Below, piece after piece: positions 7,401 through 17,273 of a DNA stretch of 64,000 nucleotides (the first letter of the stretch is position 1; each line of letters begins with the position of its first letter). The position numbers and the translations under genes were made by a program. A model generated the notes under the pieces. The model was not told the origin of the DNA, did no database searches, and was given only the letters and a program-made list of their open reading frames with translations. Origin of the DNA: Roseibium suaedae (lineage in GTDB: Bacteria; Pseudomonadota; Alphaproteobacteria; Rhizobiales; Stappiaceae); assembly GCF_900142725.1 (NCBI RefSeq), contig NZ_FRBW01000003.1, positions 62,001 to 126,000 of the forward strand. The letters are read 5' to 3'.

Positions 7401-9293
7401 ATGACCCGTACCGCCATTACCCGTTTTCTGTTCCGGTTGGGCATGACTGCCCGGTCCGTTGCGCCCGTCCTGGGCGCGGCGCTGGTCCTGGCTCCGTTGA
7501 ATGGCCATGACGTTTGGGCGCAGGACGCGGACGTGCCATCCGTTCCGGCGATCGCCATGCATGGAGAACCGGAGCTGTCGCCCGGGTTCACATCCCTGCC
7601 CTTTGCCAATCCGGATGCCCCCAAGGGCGGAATTCTGACGCTTGGCGTTCAGGGCACGTTTGACAGCATGAACTCCTTCATCATCCAGGGGGGCTGGACC
7701 AGTGCCCGCGGCATGCGGGAGCGGGAGTTCGGCAACAACGTGCTGGAAAGCCTGATGATGCGCTCCTACGGGGAGCCTTTCACGCTCTATGGCTTGCTGG
7801 CAGAAAGCGTGCGCATGCCTGACAGCCGGGAGTGGATCGAGTTTACCCTCAATCCCAAGGCGGCATTTTCCGACGGAACGCCCGTGACCGTCGAGGATGT
7901 GGCGTTCTCTCTCGACATTATCCGCGACAAGGGCCGTCCGCCGTTCCGCAACTGGTACAAGCAGATCGTCCGCAAGGAATTTCCCGCTGAACGGACCATC
8001 CGCCTGGTGTTTGAGAACGGCAACAACCGGGAACTGCCCTTGCTGATTGCGCTGGCTCCGGTCTTTTCGAAGGCCGCGACGGATGCGGAAAACTTCGACA
8101 AGTCCTCTCTCAAGCCGCTGGTTGGGTCGGGTCCCTATGTCTTTTCGGAGATTGACCCGGGCAAGCGCACGGTTCTGAAGAAAAACCCGGACTACTGGGC
8201 AAAGGATCTGCCGGTAAAGGCCGGCTTCGACAATTTCGATGAGATTCGGGTCGAGTATTTCCGTGACGAGACAACGCTTCAGGAGGCCTTCAAGAAGGGC
8301 CTGATCGATGCGCTGAAGTTCGGCGACCCGACCCGCTGGGCCACAGGCTTTGACTTTCCCGCCGCCAAGGATGGCCGGGTCAAGCAGCTTTCCATCGAAC
8401 TTGGCATTCCGGCCAATACGCAAGGCATTGCCTTCAACACCCGTCAGGACGTGTTCCAGGATGTGCGCCTGCGCCGAGCGCTCGCCATGCTCTATGATTT
8501 CGAGTGGGTGAACCGGAACATGTATCACGGCCTCTACAGGCGGACGGCCGGATATTGGGACAATTCGATTCTCTCTTCCATTGGCCGTCCGGCCGACGAC
8601 CGTGAGAAGGCATTGCTTGCTCCCTTCCCGGACGCGGTTACCCCGGAGGTGATGGACGGCAGCTGGCGTCCGGTTCAGGCCGATGGCACCGGACGTGACC
8701 GCAAGGTGATGCGTCAGGCTTTGGACGCCTTCAAGTCCGCCGGATATGACATCAAGGACGGCAAGATGATCAATCTGGCAAGCGGCAAGCCGCTGACCTT
8801 CGAGATCATGACCAAGAACGAGGATGAGGAGAAGCTGGCGCTGGTCTATGCCCGCACGCTCAAGGCGCTCGGCATCGAGATCTCCGTTCGCGCCGTCGAC
8901 CCCTCCCAGTTCGAGGATCGCCGCACCAAACGACATTTCGACATGGTGTTCAACACCTGGATCTCGTCGCTTTCGCCGGGCAGCGAGCAATATGGCCGCT
9001 GGTCCAGCGCCTCCGCCGATGCGGAAGGTTCGTTCAATTTCGTCGGGGCGCATAATCCTGCCATCGACGCCCTGATTGATGCTATCGTTGCGGCACGCAC
9101 GCAGGAAGATTTCCTGGCGGCCGTGCGTGCGCTCGACCGGGTTCTGATTTCGGGAGCCTATGCGGTTCCCCTGCACCATTTGCCGGATGAATGGATCGGC
9201 TACTGGGCCAACAAGGTTCAGCCGCCGGAGACTTTCTCTCTCTATGGCAATTCCTTTGATACCTGGTGGTCTGCCGAGGCAGCTGGCAAATGA
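7401..9293 (+). CDS. ABC transporter substrate-binding protein, family 5 (YejA-like)
   Basis: 630 residues, the size of YejA-type oligopeptide/microcin C binding proteins. It has an N-terminal export signal (basic start, hydrophobic residues about 20-35, cleavage near VWAQD), then the family-5 fold with FANPDAPKGGILTLG, FTLNPKAAFSDGTPV and GSGPYVFSEIDPGKR. No permease or ATPase genes follow, so it is an orphan binding protein or works with a transporter elsewhere. It is followed after 21 bp by the degenerate adenylate-forming protein on the same strand, so the two may be co-transcribed. The ribosome site at ATG 7401 is weak; an internal ATG at 7443 is possible. Confidence 0.85.
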   Translation: MTRTAITRFLFRLGMTARSVAPVLGAALVLAPLNGHDVWAQDADVPSVPAIAMHGEPELSPGFTSLPFANPDAPKGGILTLGVQGTFDSMNSFIIQGGWTSARGMREREFGNNVLESLMMRSYGEPFTLYGLLAESVRMPDSREWIEFTLNPKAAFSDGTPVTVEDVAFSLDIIRDKGRPPFRNWYKQIVRKEFPAERTIRLVFENGNNRELPLLIALAPVFSKAATDAENFDKSSLKPLVGSGPYVFSEIDPGKRTVLKKNPDYWAKDLPVKAGFDNFDEIRVEYFRDETTLQEAFKKGLIDALKFGDPTRWATGFDFPAAKDGRVKQLSIELGIPANTQGIAFNTRQDVFQDVRLRRALAMLYDFEWVNRNMYHGLYRRTAGYWDNSILSSIGRPADDREKALLAPFPDAVTPEVMDGSWRPVQADGTGRDRKVMRQALDAFKSAGYDIKDGKMINLASGKPLTFEIMTKNEDEEKLALVYARTLKALGIEISVRAVDPSQFEDRRTKRHFDMVFNTWISSLSPGSEQYGRWSSASADAEGSFNFVGAHNPAIDALIDAIVAARTQEDFLAAVRALDRVLISGAYAVPLHHLPDEWIGYWANKVQPPETFSLYGNSFDTWWSAEAAGK

Positions 9294-9314
9294 CCGGATA
9301 CGGGATCTGACGCG

Positions 9315-10943
9315 ATGAAAGTGATCACCGACAAGCAGGCGGAAACCTACCGGCAGGCCGGCATCTGGGGCGATGCGACCCTGGACAGCCTGTTCGCCGC
9401 CACAGCTGCCGCTCATCCAAACCGGGTCGCAATGGTGGATTCTCCGGACCGCCCCGACTGGACCGGCGGCACGCCCCGCAGTCTGACCTATGCCGAGGCG
9501 GACCGGGAGATCGACCGCCTTGCAGCCTTTTATGGCGCGGTGGGGATGCAGCCCGATTTCGTTCTGGGCATCCAGTCCCCGAACACGGTGGACACGGTTC
9601 TGGCCTTCCTTGGAGCCTTGCGCGCAGGACTGATCGTCTCGCCGCTGCCGCTTCACTGGCGCCAGAAGAATGTTCTGAGCGCGCTGAATTCCATTGGTGC
9701 CAAGGGCTTCATTGCTGCTGACCGGGTGGAAACGCGCATGATGGCCCATGCCGCGCGGGATGTGGCTGGCGAGTTGTTCAGCCTGCGCTTCGTCTTCGGG
9801 CTGGGCCATGAACTGCCAGATGGTTTGGTCGAACTCGGCCCGATGCTGGAGGAGATGGGCAATGACCTGCCGCCTCTGCCGCAGCCCCGTGACGAAGCCT
9901 CCGATCATATCGCCACCATTTCCTGGAGCCGGTCTTCCAAGGATACGGTCGCTGTCACCCGCAGTCACAATCACTGGATGGCGGCAGCTCAGATGATCAT
10001 GAGCGAAACGGGCCTCAAGGAAGGCGCGTCCGTTCTGGTTCCCTATGCGCTGAGCGGGCTGACCGGCCTTGGCGGTGGTCTTGCGCCCTGGCTGATGTGC
10101 GGCGGCACCCTGCACCTCCATCATCCGACGTCCCTGCCCGGTCTTGCCCGTCACGCGAACTCTGTGTCTGCGGATTACATTCTGGCACCGGGACCGCTGG
10201 CGCAGATCCTCGACCGGGGCGTTGCCTCCAAGGATGCCGCGATCATTGCCGCCTGGAACATTGCCGCGCCGTTGCCTGGACGTTTCACCCCGCGCCACCC
10301 CCTCATCGACCTGCATATTGCCGATGAATATGCACTCGTCGCCAAGAAGCGCACCCATGAGGAGGTCGAGGCCGTTCCGGTGGGAAAGCCCCTGGGGCCT
10401 GACGGATGCCAGCCCGGGGCAGCCCTTCTGGAGATCGGCCTGAAGGATGGCATTACCGCGAATTATCCCGGAACGCTTCTGGTGAAGGGGGCCGTCGTGC
10501 CGGGCACGGACTGGCCAACGATCCCGGAACACAAGCGGGTCAAGAAGGACGCCGAAGGATTCCTTGAGACCGGCATCATGGTGCTCACCCACGACGATGG
10601 ACTTCTCGGTTTCGGCATTCCCGGGGTCTATGCCCAGGGTGTGGGCGACCTGGAGCAGGTGGACGAGGCCTATAAAGGGTTCCCGGGCTTGCGCGAAGCC
10701 GCTGCGTTTCTGGTTGAAGACGAGGTGCTCGGCAGCCGCATCTTTGCAGCTCTTGTTCCCTCGTCCGGAACCGTACCCGATGCCCGCGCTTTCTATTCCT
10801 ATCTGGACGCGCAGGGTGTCGATCTGGCCGCGATTCCCCACCGGGTTCTGGTTCTCCAGAGCCTGCCGCGTCTGGAAGATGGATCTGTTGACCGTGAGCG
10901 TCTCACGTTGAGGACGCAGCGCATGTCTGCACAGGTAGCCTAG
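9315..10943 (+). CDS. Degenerate adenylate-forming (ANL superfamily) protein
   Basis: 542 residues with the overall layout of acyl-CoA synthetases: LTYAEADREIDRLAAFYGAVG at the N-terminus, GIQSPNTVDTVLAFLGALRAG, and a C-terminal subdomain. Key motifs are missing. Where active enzymes have a Ser/Thr/Gly-rich P-loop, residues 201-213 read TISWSRSSKDTVA; the acyl-AMP motif YGxTE is absent; the TGD hinge motif is replaced by ETGIMVLTHDDG; and the C-terminal catalytic Lys segment is not recognisable. It is therefore probably not a normal CoA ligase: either a catalytically dead or regulatory homologue, or an enzyme with altered chemistry. It follows an orphan YejA-like binding protein and precedes a degenerate receiver-like protein, all on plus with short gaps. 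Confidence 0.7.
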   Translation: MKVITDKQAETYRQAGIWGDATLDSLFAATAAAHPNRVAMVDSPDRPDWTGGTPRSLTYAEADREIDRLAAFYGAVGMQPDFVLGIQSPNTVDTVLAFLGALRAGLIVSPLPLHWRQKNVLSALNSIGAKGFIAADRVETRMMAHAARDVAGELFSLRFVFGLGHELPDGLVELGPMLEEMGNDLPPLPQPRDEASDHIATISWSRSSKDTVAVTRSHNHWMAAAQMIMSETGLKEGASVLVPYALSGLTGLGGGLAPWLMCGGTLHLHHPTSLPGLARHANSVSADYILAPGPLAQILDRGVASKDAAIIAAWNIAAPLPGRFTPRHPLIDLHIADEYALVAKKRTHEEVEAVPVGKPLGPDGCQPGAALLEIGLKDGITANYPGTLLVKGAVVPGTDWPTIPEHKRVKKDAEGFLETGIMVLTHDDGLLGFGIPGVYAQGVGDLEQVDEAYKGFPGLREAAAFLVEDEVLGSRIFAALVPSSGTVPDARAFYSYLDAQGVDLAAIPHRVLVLQSLPRLEDGSVDRERLTLRTQRMSAQVA

Positions 10944-10995
10944 GGTTCTGACCCTAGACCTTCCTGTGGCTGCGCGAAACGGATAGTGTCGCCCG

Positions 10996-12177
10996 ATGGA
11001 TTCTGAAAGTTCATTTCTCTGGCAGGGACCAACCTGGTTCCTGGGCTGCATGCCGCCTGTTCCCACTGGCGGTCTTCCGGGCCTGGGAGCGGATGTTGAT
11101 CTTCTGACAGCCTTTGCCGCGGATGAGGACATTTCCTTTCCGCTTCCAAGCTCCGTTTTGGTCGATCCCGAACAGATCCCGGCTGACGTCAGGGACAAGT
11201 TCCTTGTCTGGCTGGCAAACCAGTTGCTCGCGCTGCCGAGTGACGTGCCGGTCATCTATTTCAGCGAAGGCGATTGTCTCGTACCGGACAAGCCGAAATC
11301 CTCCGCCATCCTGAACAGGAGCATTTCAGAGACCGCGCTGTTCGAGCGGATCTGTGACCTGCAACGGGTGTTGATCCGGTCTGAAGAGGCCCGGCTTCGG
11401 CGCTTGGTCTTCGGCAGGGTTCCAGGATATGGCGCAGCGCCCCATATCTCCGGACGCGGAGGCCTTCTGGTGATCGGCTTCGGCGGACGATTCCTGGATG
11501 TGATGCAGGCGCGGCAGAAGAATGTCGACGTGATCGGTGCCTTCGATCAGCGCATGGGCGAGGAATATCTGTCCCAGCGCGCGTTCGATGCGGTCATCCT
11601 CGATGGCGCATTTGATGACGTGCTCGAGAACCTGCGCTGCCTCAGGCGGGATGCCCGCTTCGCGTCGATTCCCGTGCTGGCGGTCACAAGCTTCGAGAGT
11701 GATCTTCCGATTTTCTATGACGCTGGCGCAAACGACGTGCTGCTCGCCCCGCTCTCCCAGGACATGCTGCGTCAGAGACTGGCGGCGGCCATCCGCCTTG
11801 GCAAGCGGCGCCGGCTGGCTGACCGGGTTCTGGCTGAAAGCCGCAAGTGGCTCATGCAGCAGCAGCAATCCGGAGGCCTCAAGCGCCGGGATTATGACAG
11901 CTATCTCCAACAGGCGGCAAAGGCCCTGTCTGCCCGCGGATTGATGATCTGGCAGATCAGCCTTTTGCCCGATGTTCCGCCGAGCGGTGACTTTACCGGC
12001 ATGATCGCGCCCGACCTTTGCGGAACGGTGCTGTCCATCGCCGATGCTACCAGCCGCGAGGAAGATCTTGTCTGTTTCGTCCGTGATCTCGGTCCCGTCG
12101 CTGTTCTCAAAAGCGAAAGAGGCTGCGAGAGACTGAAATCCCGGATCAGCGCGATCCTCGGCCACACGAGGCTTTGA
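10996..12177 (+). CDS. Receiver-like protein of unknown function
   Basis: 393 residues. The middle (about 150-270) looks like a response-regulator receiver domain of the PleD type: Asp203 in DAVILDG aligns with the phosphoacceptor, and the C-terminal receiver half (IPVLAVTSFE, AGANDVLLAPLSQDML) is recognisable. The conserved Lys that normally follows the fifth strand is replaced (LAP instead of xKP). The N-terminal 150 residues and the C-terminal 120 match no family I recognise; the C-terminus could be a decayed GGDEF-like domain but has no GGDEF motif. It lies 52 bp after the degenerate ANL protein. Function unknown. Confidence 0.6.
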   Translation: MDSESSFLWQGPTWFLGCMPPVPTGGLPGLGADVDLLTAFAADEDISFPLPSSVLVDPEQIPADVRDKFLVWLANQLLALPSDVPVIYFSEGDCLVPDKPKSSAILNRSISETALFERICDLQRVLIRSEEARLRRLVFGRVPGYGAAPHISGRGGLLVIGFGGRFLDVMQARQKNVDVIGAFDQRMGEEYLSQRAFDAVILDGAFDDVLENLRCLRRDARFASIPVLAVTSFESDLPIFYDAGANDVLLAPLSQDMLRQRLAAAIRLGKRRRLADRVLAESRKWLMQQQQSGGLKRRDYDSYLQQAAKALSARGLMIWQISLLPDVPPSGDFTGMIAPDLCGTVLSIADATSREEDLVCFVRDLGPVAVLKSERGCERLKSRISAILGHTRL

Positions 12178-12258
12178 AGGTGAGATGAGCGTGCTGTTGC
12201 GCTAGTATCTGCCTGACAAGCCATCAGATTGGCGGAGTTTGCCGCCGAAGGACCCATC

Positions 12259-12942
12259 ATGACGTCTTCCCCTGCCCCGATTTCCGTCGATATCGTTTCC
12301 GATGTCGTGTGCCCGTGGTGCTACATCGGCAAGCGCCGGCTTGAGGCCGCCCTGTCGCAGGTTTCTGATCTATCCGTGCAGGTGCGCTGGCATCCCTATC
12401 AGCTTGACGAGACCATTCCGCTCGAAGGCAAGGACCGCCGCCGCTACCTGCTCGACAAGTTCGGCCCGGACCGCATTGAAACGATCCATGACCGGATTGA
12501 ACAGATCGGCGCGGAAGAGAACATCGACTTTGCCTTCGACAAGATCGAGATCAGTCCGAACACGCTGGACGCCCACCGCCTGATCCTCTGGGCAAAGGCA
12601 GAAGGCAAGCAGACGGAAATGGTCGAGCGCCTGTTCCAGGCCTTCTTCGTCAACGGAGAGGACCTGACAAAGGCCGAAACGCTCATCTCGATCGCAAAGG
12701 AAGTCGGGCTGGAAGAAGACCTTGTCGAGCAACTTCTCGATACGGATTCCGACGTGGAGAAAACCCGCAAGCAGATCGCCAAGGCCCGGCAGATCGGTGT
12801 GACCGGCGTTCCCTTCTTCATTATCGATGGCCGTTTCGCCGTTTCCGGTGCCGAGGCTGCAGAAACGCTCGCCGCCGCCTTGCGCCATGCGGAAGAAACC
12901 CGTCCGGGCGACGGGATGCAGGCGCCTCCCTCCCCCTTGTAA
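12259..12942 (+). CDS. DsbA-family oxidoreductase, FrnE type
   Basis: 227 residues from ATG 12259, preceded by GAAGGA; the open frame extends upstream to a TTG without support. There is no signal peptide, consistent with cytoplasmic FrnE-like disulfide isomerases. The active site CPWC is at residues 18-21 (VVCPWCYIG) and the cis-proline loop at GVTGVPFF. The middle is the helical insertion typical of the family. It would catalyse thiol-disulfide exchange; related proteins are 2-hydroxychromene-2-carboxylate isomerase-like. It appears to be transcribed alone. Confidence 0.9.
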   Translation: MTSSPAPISVDIVSDVVCPWCYIGKRRLEAALSQVSDLSVQVRWHPYQLDETIPLEGKDRRRYLLDKFGPDRIETIHDRIEQIGAEENIDFAFDKIEISPNTLDAHRLILWAKAEGKQTEMVERLFQAFFVNGEDLTKAETLISIAKEVGLEEDLVEQLLDTDSDVEKTRKQIAKARQIGVTGVPFFIIDGRFAVSGAEAAETLAAALRHAEETRPGDGMQAPPSPL

Positions 12943-13053
12943 TTACAAGAGGATAGCTCCCCTTTCTGCGATTTCAGATGATCGGCGACAGGCATGTCAG
13001 GGGCCAGATCATAGAGGCCCCATGTCATAAGGGATCAATGTCTTAGAGGACCC

Positions 13054-13572
13054 ATGGAATTTCAAATCCGCTACCGCTTCGAAGACTATGTCCAACCGAT
13101 CTACTATCCTTTCAAGCGCCGCATAAAGCGCCGCTGGCTGCGGCAACTGATCTTCTGGGGTGCCATCCTTGCCAATTTCGGCATTTCGGCCACACTCATT
13201 CGCACGAGCCTCAGCAATGGCAAGCCTCTCGACTGGTTTTATTTTCTGAACGGGCTGCTCGGCGTGCTTCTGCTCACGCTGACCTATGTCGTGACGCCTC
13301 TGGCCTTGAGAAAGAGGTTCAAACGCACGGTCTTTCAGACACATGATGTTCAGTTCCGCCTGTCTGAAGCGTTTTTCGAGGTCACAGCCGGACCGATCTA
13401 CAACAAGGTGGAATGGTCCGGAATTCAGGGGCTTGGGGAAAGCCCTAGCTGCTATCTTGTCTGGATAAACAGTCAGGCGTTCGTTGTTCCGAAACGCTGC
13501 TTCAAAACGGCAGAAGAGCAAACAGCCTTCACCCATTTTGTCGAGGAGCGGACAGGGTTCCGTTTTTCCTGA
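13054..13572 (+). CDS. YcxB-like membrane protein
   Basis: 172 residues. A basic N-terminal stretch (PFKRRIKRRWLRQL) leads into two predicted membrane helices at about residues 31-50 and 63-82, followed by a cytosolic beta-rich domain with the YcxB-like pattern (FEVTAGPIYNKVEWSGI and FVVPKRCF). The function of YcxB-like proteins is unknown. A strong terminator follows, so it is an independent unit convergent with eno. Confidence 0.7.
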   Translation: MEFQIRYRFEDYVQPIYYPFKRRIKRRWLRQLIFWGAILANFGISATLIRTSLSNGKPLDWFYFLNGLLGVLLLTLTYVVTPLALRKRFKRTVFQTHDVQFRLSEAFFEVTAGPIYNKVEWSGIQGLGESPSCYLVWINSQAFVVPKRCFKTAEEQTAFTHFVEERTGFRFS

Positions 13573-13617
13573 TCTTCCTGCGCCGCTCGTGACGTACACG
13601 GAAAATACCTGAAAAAC

Positions 13618-13650
13618 AAAACCCCCGGACCGATTTGGCCCGGGGGTTTT
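13618..13650. terminator. Bidirectional rho-independent terminator
   Basis: An 11-bp perfect stem (13618-13628 with 13640-13650) with A-tract on the left arm and T-tract on the right arm separates the convergent YcxB-like gene and eno. Confidence 0.85.
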
Positions 13651-13714
13651 GCTGTTTTCGGACAGGGCCAATATCCTGCGCCATTAGGGGCGAAGGGTTT
13701 CGGCGTGCCTGCTA

Positions 13715-14992
<1,278 letters not shown>

Positions 14993-15058
14993 TCAACTCC
15001 TGTGTTTGCCGCCGGGCGGCAGATGCGGACCCTCCCGGGAGGTATGGATCCAATTGCG

Positions 15059-15084
15059 AAGGGCTGCCCTGATGGACAGCCCTT
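15059..15084 (-). terminator. Hairpin after kdsA
   Basis: Inverted repeat of 8 bp (15059-15066 with 15077-15084) just downstream of the kdsA stop on the minus strand. There is no long T-tract, so it is probably a weak terminator or an attenuating/processing hairpin before eno. Confidence 0.45.
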
Positions 15085-15094
15085 AAAGTCAAAT

Positions 15095-15940
15095 TCAAGC
15101 GGAAGCGCTGGCTTTCACCACGGTGTCGATTGCCTTGAGCTCGGACAACATCGCCCCGAGATCCTTGAGAGCAATCATGTTCGGCCCGTCAGAGGAAATG
15201 GTGTTGTCCGGATCCGGATGGGTTTCGATGAAGAGACCACCGACGCCGACGGCAACAGCGGCGCGTGCCAGAACGGCAACCATGCGACGGTCGCCACCGG
15301 ACGAGCCGCCAAGGCCGCCCGGCTGCTGGACCGAATGGGTCGCATCGAACACGACCGGGGCACCGGTCTCCGCCATGATCGGCAGGGCGCGGAAGTCGCT
15401 CACCAGCGTATTGTAGCCGAAGCTCACGCCGCGCTCGGTCAGAAGAACATTCGGATTGCCGCTTTCGACAATCTTCATCAGAACGTTCTTCATGTCCCAG
15501 GGCGCCAGAAACTGCCCCTTCTTCACGTTGACAATCGCGCCGGTGTTGGCTGCGGCAACGAGAAGGTCGGTCTGGCGGCACAGGAAGGCCGGAATCTGAA
15601 GCACATCGACCACCTCAGCGACCGGAGCACACTGATCGGCGGAGTGGATGTCGGTCAGAACAGGAAGTCCGTAGGTTTCCTTGATCTCGGCAAAGACCGG
15701 CAGGGCGTCCTTGAGCCCAACCCCGCGCGAGGCGGACAGAGACGTGCGATTTGCCTTGTCGAAGGAGGACTTGAATACAACCGGAATGCCGAGGCCGCCC
15801 GCAATTTCCTTGACGGCGGCTGCGCATTCCAGAACGTGCGCACGGCTTTCCATCTGACAGGGACCAGCGATCAGGCTGAAAGGGGCTGCATTGTCAAAGG
15901 TGACGTTGCCGACGCGAACCTGACTGTTCGGCTGGGACAT
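15095..15940 (-). CDS. kdsA: 3-deoxy-8-phosphooctulonate synthase
   Basis: 281 residues from ATG 15940, with AAGGAA upstream; this matches the usual KdsA length, while the open frame extends another 35 codons without support. It condenses PEP and arabinose 5-phosphate to Kdo-8-phosphate for lipopolysaccharide. The segment [10 protein letters not shown] carries the Cys that marks the metal-dependent class, rather than the Asn of E. coli KdsA. Other landmarks are [18 protein letters not shown] and [12 protein letters not shown]. Divergent from galU, so both flank an envelope-sugar promoter region. Confidence 0.95.
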   Translation of the reverse strand: MSQPNSQVRVGNVTFDNAAPFSLIAGPCQMESRAHVLECAAAVKEIAGGLGIPVVFKSSFDKANRTSLSASRGVGLKDALPVFAEIKETYGLPVLTDIHSADQCAPVAEVVDVLQIPAFLCRQTDLLVAAANTGAIVNVKKGQFLAPWDMKNVLMKIVESGNPNVLLTERGVSFGYNTLVSDFRALPIMAETGAPVVFDATHSVQQPGGLGGSSGGDRRMVAVLARAAVAVGVGGLFIETHPDPDNTISSDGPNMIALKDLGAMLSELKAIDTVVKASASA

Positions 15941-16253
15941 GAGGCATTCCTTATGGAAATGTGGCCTGGCCATTTTGAAGGTGGCACGGCCACTTTGGAA
16001 ATCGCCCGTTCCATAGCCTTTCTTGGCAATGGCCGCAAGATTCACAGCACCTTTTGCAGCTGATTAAGGACCTGTGTTTCACAGTGGAAAAGTTATAATG
16101 TAGAATGCGATGTCCGCGAGATGCTCCGCCTCGAATTCGACATTATAAGACTTGTTATTGGAACCACCTGAGGTCTGCTGCGTTATCGATTTGGCCCTTG
16201 GCCAGTTTTCTCCGCCGTGACCTTTGAACTTATAAGATTTGGAAGATTTCTGA
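15941..16253. promoter_or_regulatory. kdsA/galU divergent intergenic region with an 18-bp inverted repeat
   Basis: 313 bp without a gene. At 16093-16110 and 16131-16148 lies an 18-bp inverted repeat (16 of 18 positions match) separated by 20 bp. Each arm contains a TATAAT: plus strand at 16094-16099, minus strand at 16147-16142. These could be back-to-back -10 elements or an operator-like dyad. Clear -35 boxes are not seen. No other structure was found. Confidence 0.45.
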
Positions 16254-17156
16254 ATGACCAGACCGATCCGTAAAGCCGTCCTTCCCGTTGCCGGTCTCGG
16301 CACGCGGTTTCTGCCAGCCACCAAGGCTGTTCCGAAGGAAATGCTGACAATCGTCGATCGTCCGATTGTTCAATATGTGGTCGAGGAAGCCAAGGCTGCC
16401 GGCATCGAGCACATCGTCTTCGTGACGGGCCGCAACAAGCAGGTCATCGAAGACCATTTCGACCGTGCCTATGAGCTGGAAGACACCCTTCAGGCCCGCA
16501 ACAAGAAGTCCGCGCTGGACCTGCTCGACAAGCTGCGCCCCGTCGCCGGTGCAACCAGCTTTACCCGTCAGCAGGACCCGCTCGGTCTCGGTCATGCGAT
16601 CTGGTGTGCCCGTGACATCATCGGTCATGAGCCCTTTGCCATTCTCCTGCCGGACATGATCATGAAGTCCGACCCGGGCTGCCTGAGCCAGATGGTCGAC
16701 ATCTACAATCAGAAGGGCGGCAACGTGATTTCCGTTGAAGCCGTACCGGAGGACCAGACCCATAACTACGGGATCGTCGAGATTGATGGCGATCAGAATG
16801 ATCTGACTTTCGGCATCAAGGGCATGGTCGAAAAGCCGGCCCAGGGCACTGCCCCGTCCAATCTCTACATCAATGGCCGTTATATCCTTCAGCCCGAGAT
16901 CTTCGATCTTCTGGAAAAGCAGGAAAAGGGTGCGGGCGGCGAAATCCAGCTGACCGATGCCATGCTGACGCTGATGGGACAGCAGACCTTCACCGGCCTG
17001 CGCTTCACCGGCCAGACCTATGATTGCGGCTCGAAGGCGGGCTTCCTCAGCGCCAACATCGCCTATGCTCTGGAAGATCCGGAACTGTCCCGCGAGCTTC
17101 TGCCGCTGCTACGCGACATGATCGGTGACAAGAGCCTGATGGCCGCCGCCGAATAA
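16254..17156 (+). CDS. galU: UTP-glucose-1-phosphate uridylyltransferase
   Basis: 300 residues. It makes UDP-glucose from UTP and glucose 1-phosphate for polysaccharide and lipopolysaccharide synthesis. The nucleotide-binding signature GLGTRFLPATKAVPKEML is at residues 15-32; the active-site segments QKGGNVISVEAVP and GIVEIDG and the C-terminal sugar-binding stretch QLTDAMLTL and YDCGSK are intact. It is followed by a hairpin and then a terminator before the UDP-sugar dehydrogenase. Confidence 0.95.
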   Translation: MTRPIRKAVLPVAGLGTRFLPATKAVPKEMLTIVDRPIVQYVVEEAKAAGIEHIVFVTGRNKQVIEDHFDRAYELEDTLQARNKKSALDLLDKLRPVAGATSFTRQQDPLGLGHAIWCARDIIGHEPFAILLPDMIMKSDPGCLSQMVDIYNQKGGNVISVEAVPEDQTHNYGIVEIDGDQNDLTFGIKGMVEKPAQGTAPSNLYINGRYILQPEIFDLLEKQEKGAGGEIQLTDAMLTLMGQQTFTGLRFTGQTYDCGSKAGFLSANIAYALEDPELSRELLPLLRDMIGDKSLMAAAE

Positions 17157-17167
17157 GCCAAAGTCTG

Positions 17168-17192
17168 CTGCCGCTTGCATTCAGCGGCAGCT
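17168..17192 (+). terminator. Hairpin after galU
   Basis: Perfect 8-bp stem (17168-17175 with 17185-17192) 11 bp after the galU stop. There is no T-tract directly after it, so it may protect the 3' end rather than terminate. Confidence 0.4.
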
Positions 17193-17208
17193 TCCGGCTA
17201 GGAGAGAA

Positions 17209-17247
17209 CCGGGTGTCCATGGCGTGTCCTTGGCGCCCGGTTTTTCT
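17209..17247 (+). terminator. Rho-independent terminator
   Basis: The GC-rich stem ACCGGG/CCCGGT (17209-17214 with 17237-17242), extended inward by GC pairs, is followed by a TTTTTC run. It separates galU from the downstream dehydrogenase. Confidence 0.7.
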
Positions 17248-17273
17248 TTGTCCCCAAAAGGTTCCCGCTCCCC

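Noticed and set aside
7257..11255. 1,332-codon open frame on the minus strand
   Set aside because: It lies antisense to the YejA-like and ANL genes, both of which have clear family motifs. Long antisense frames are common in GC-rich coding DNA; composition (His/Gly/Arg/Gln-rich) is not protein-like.
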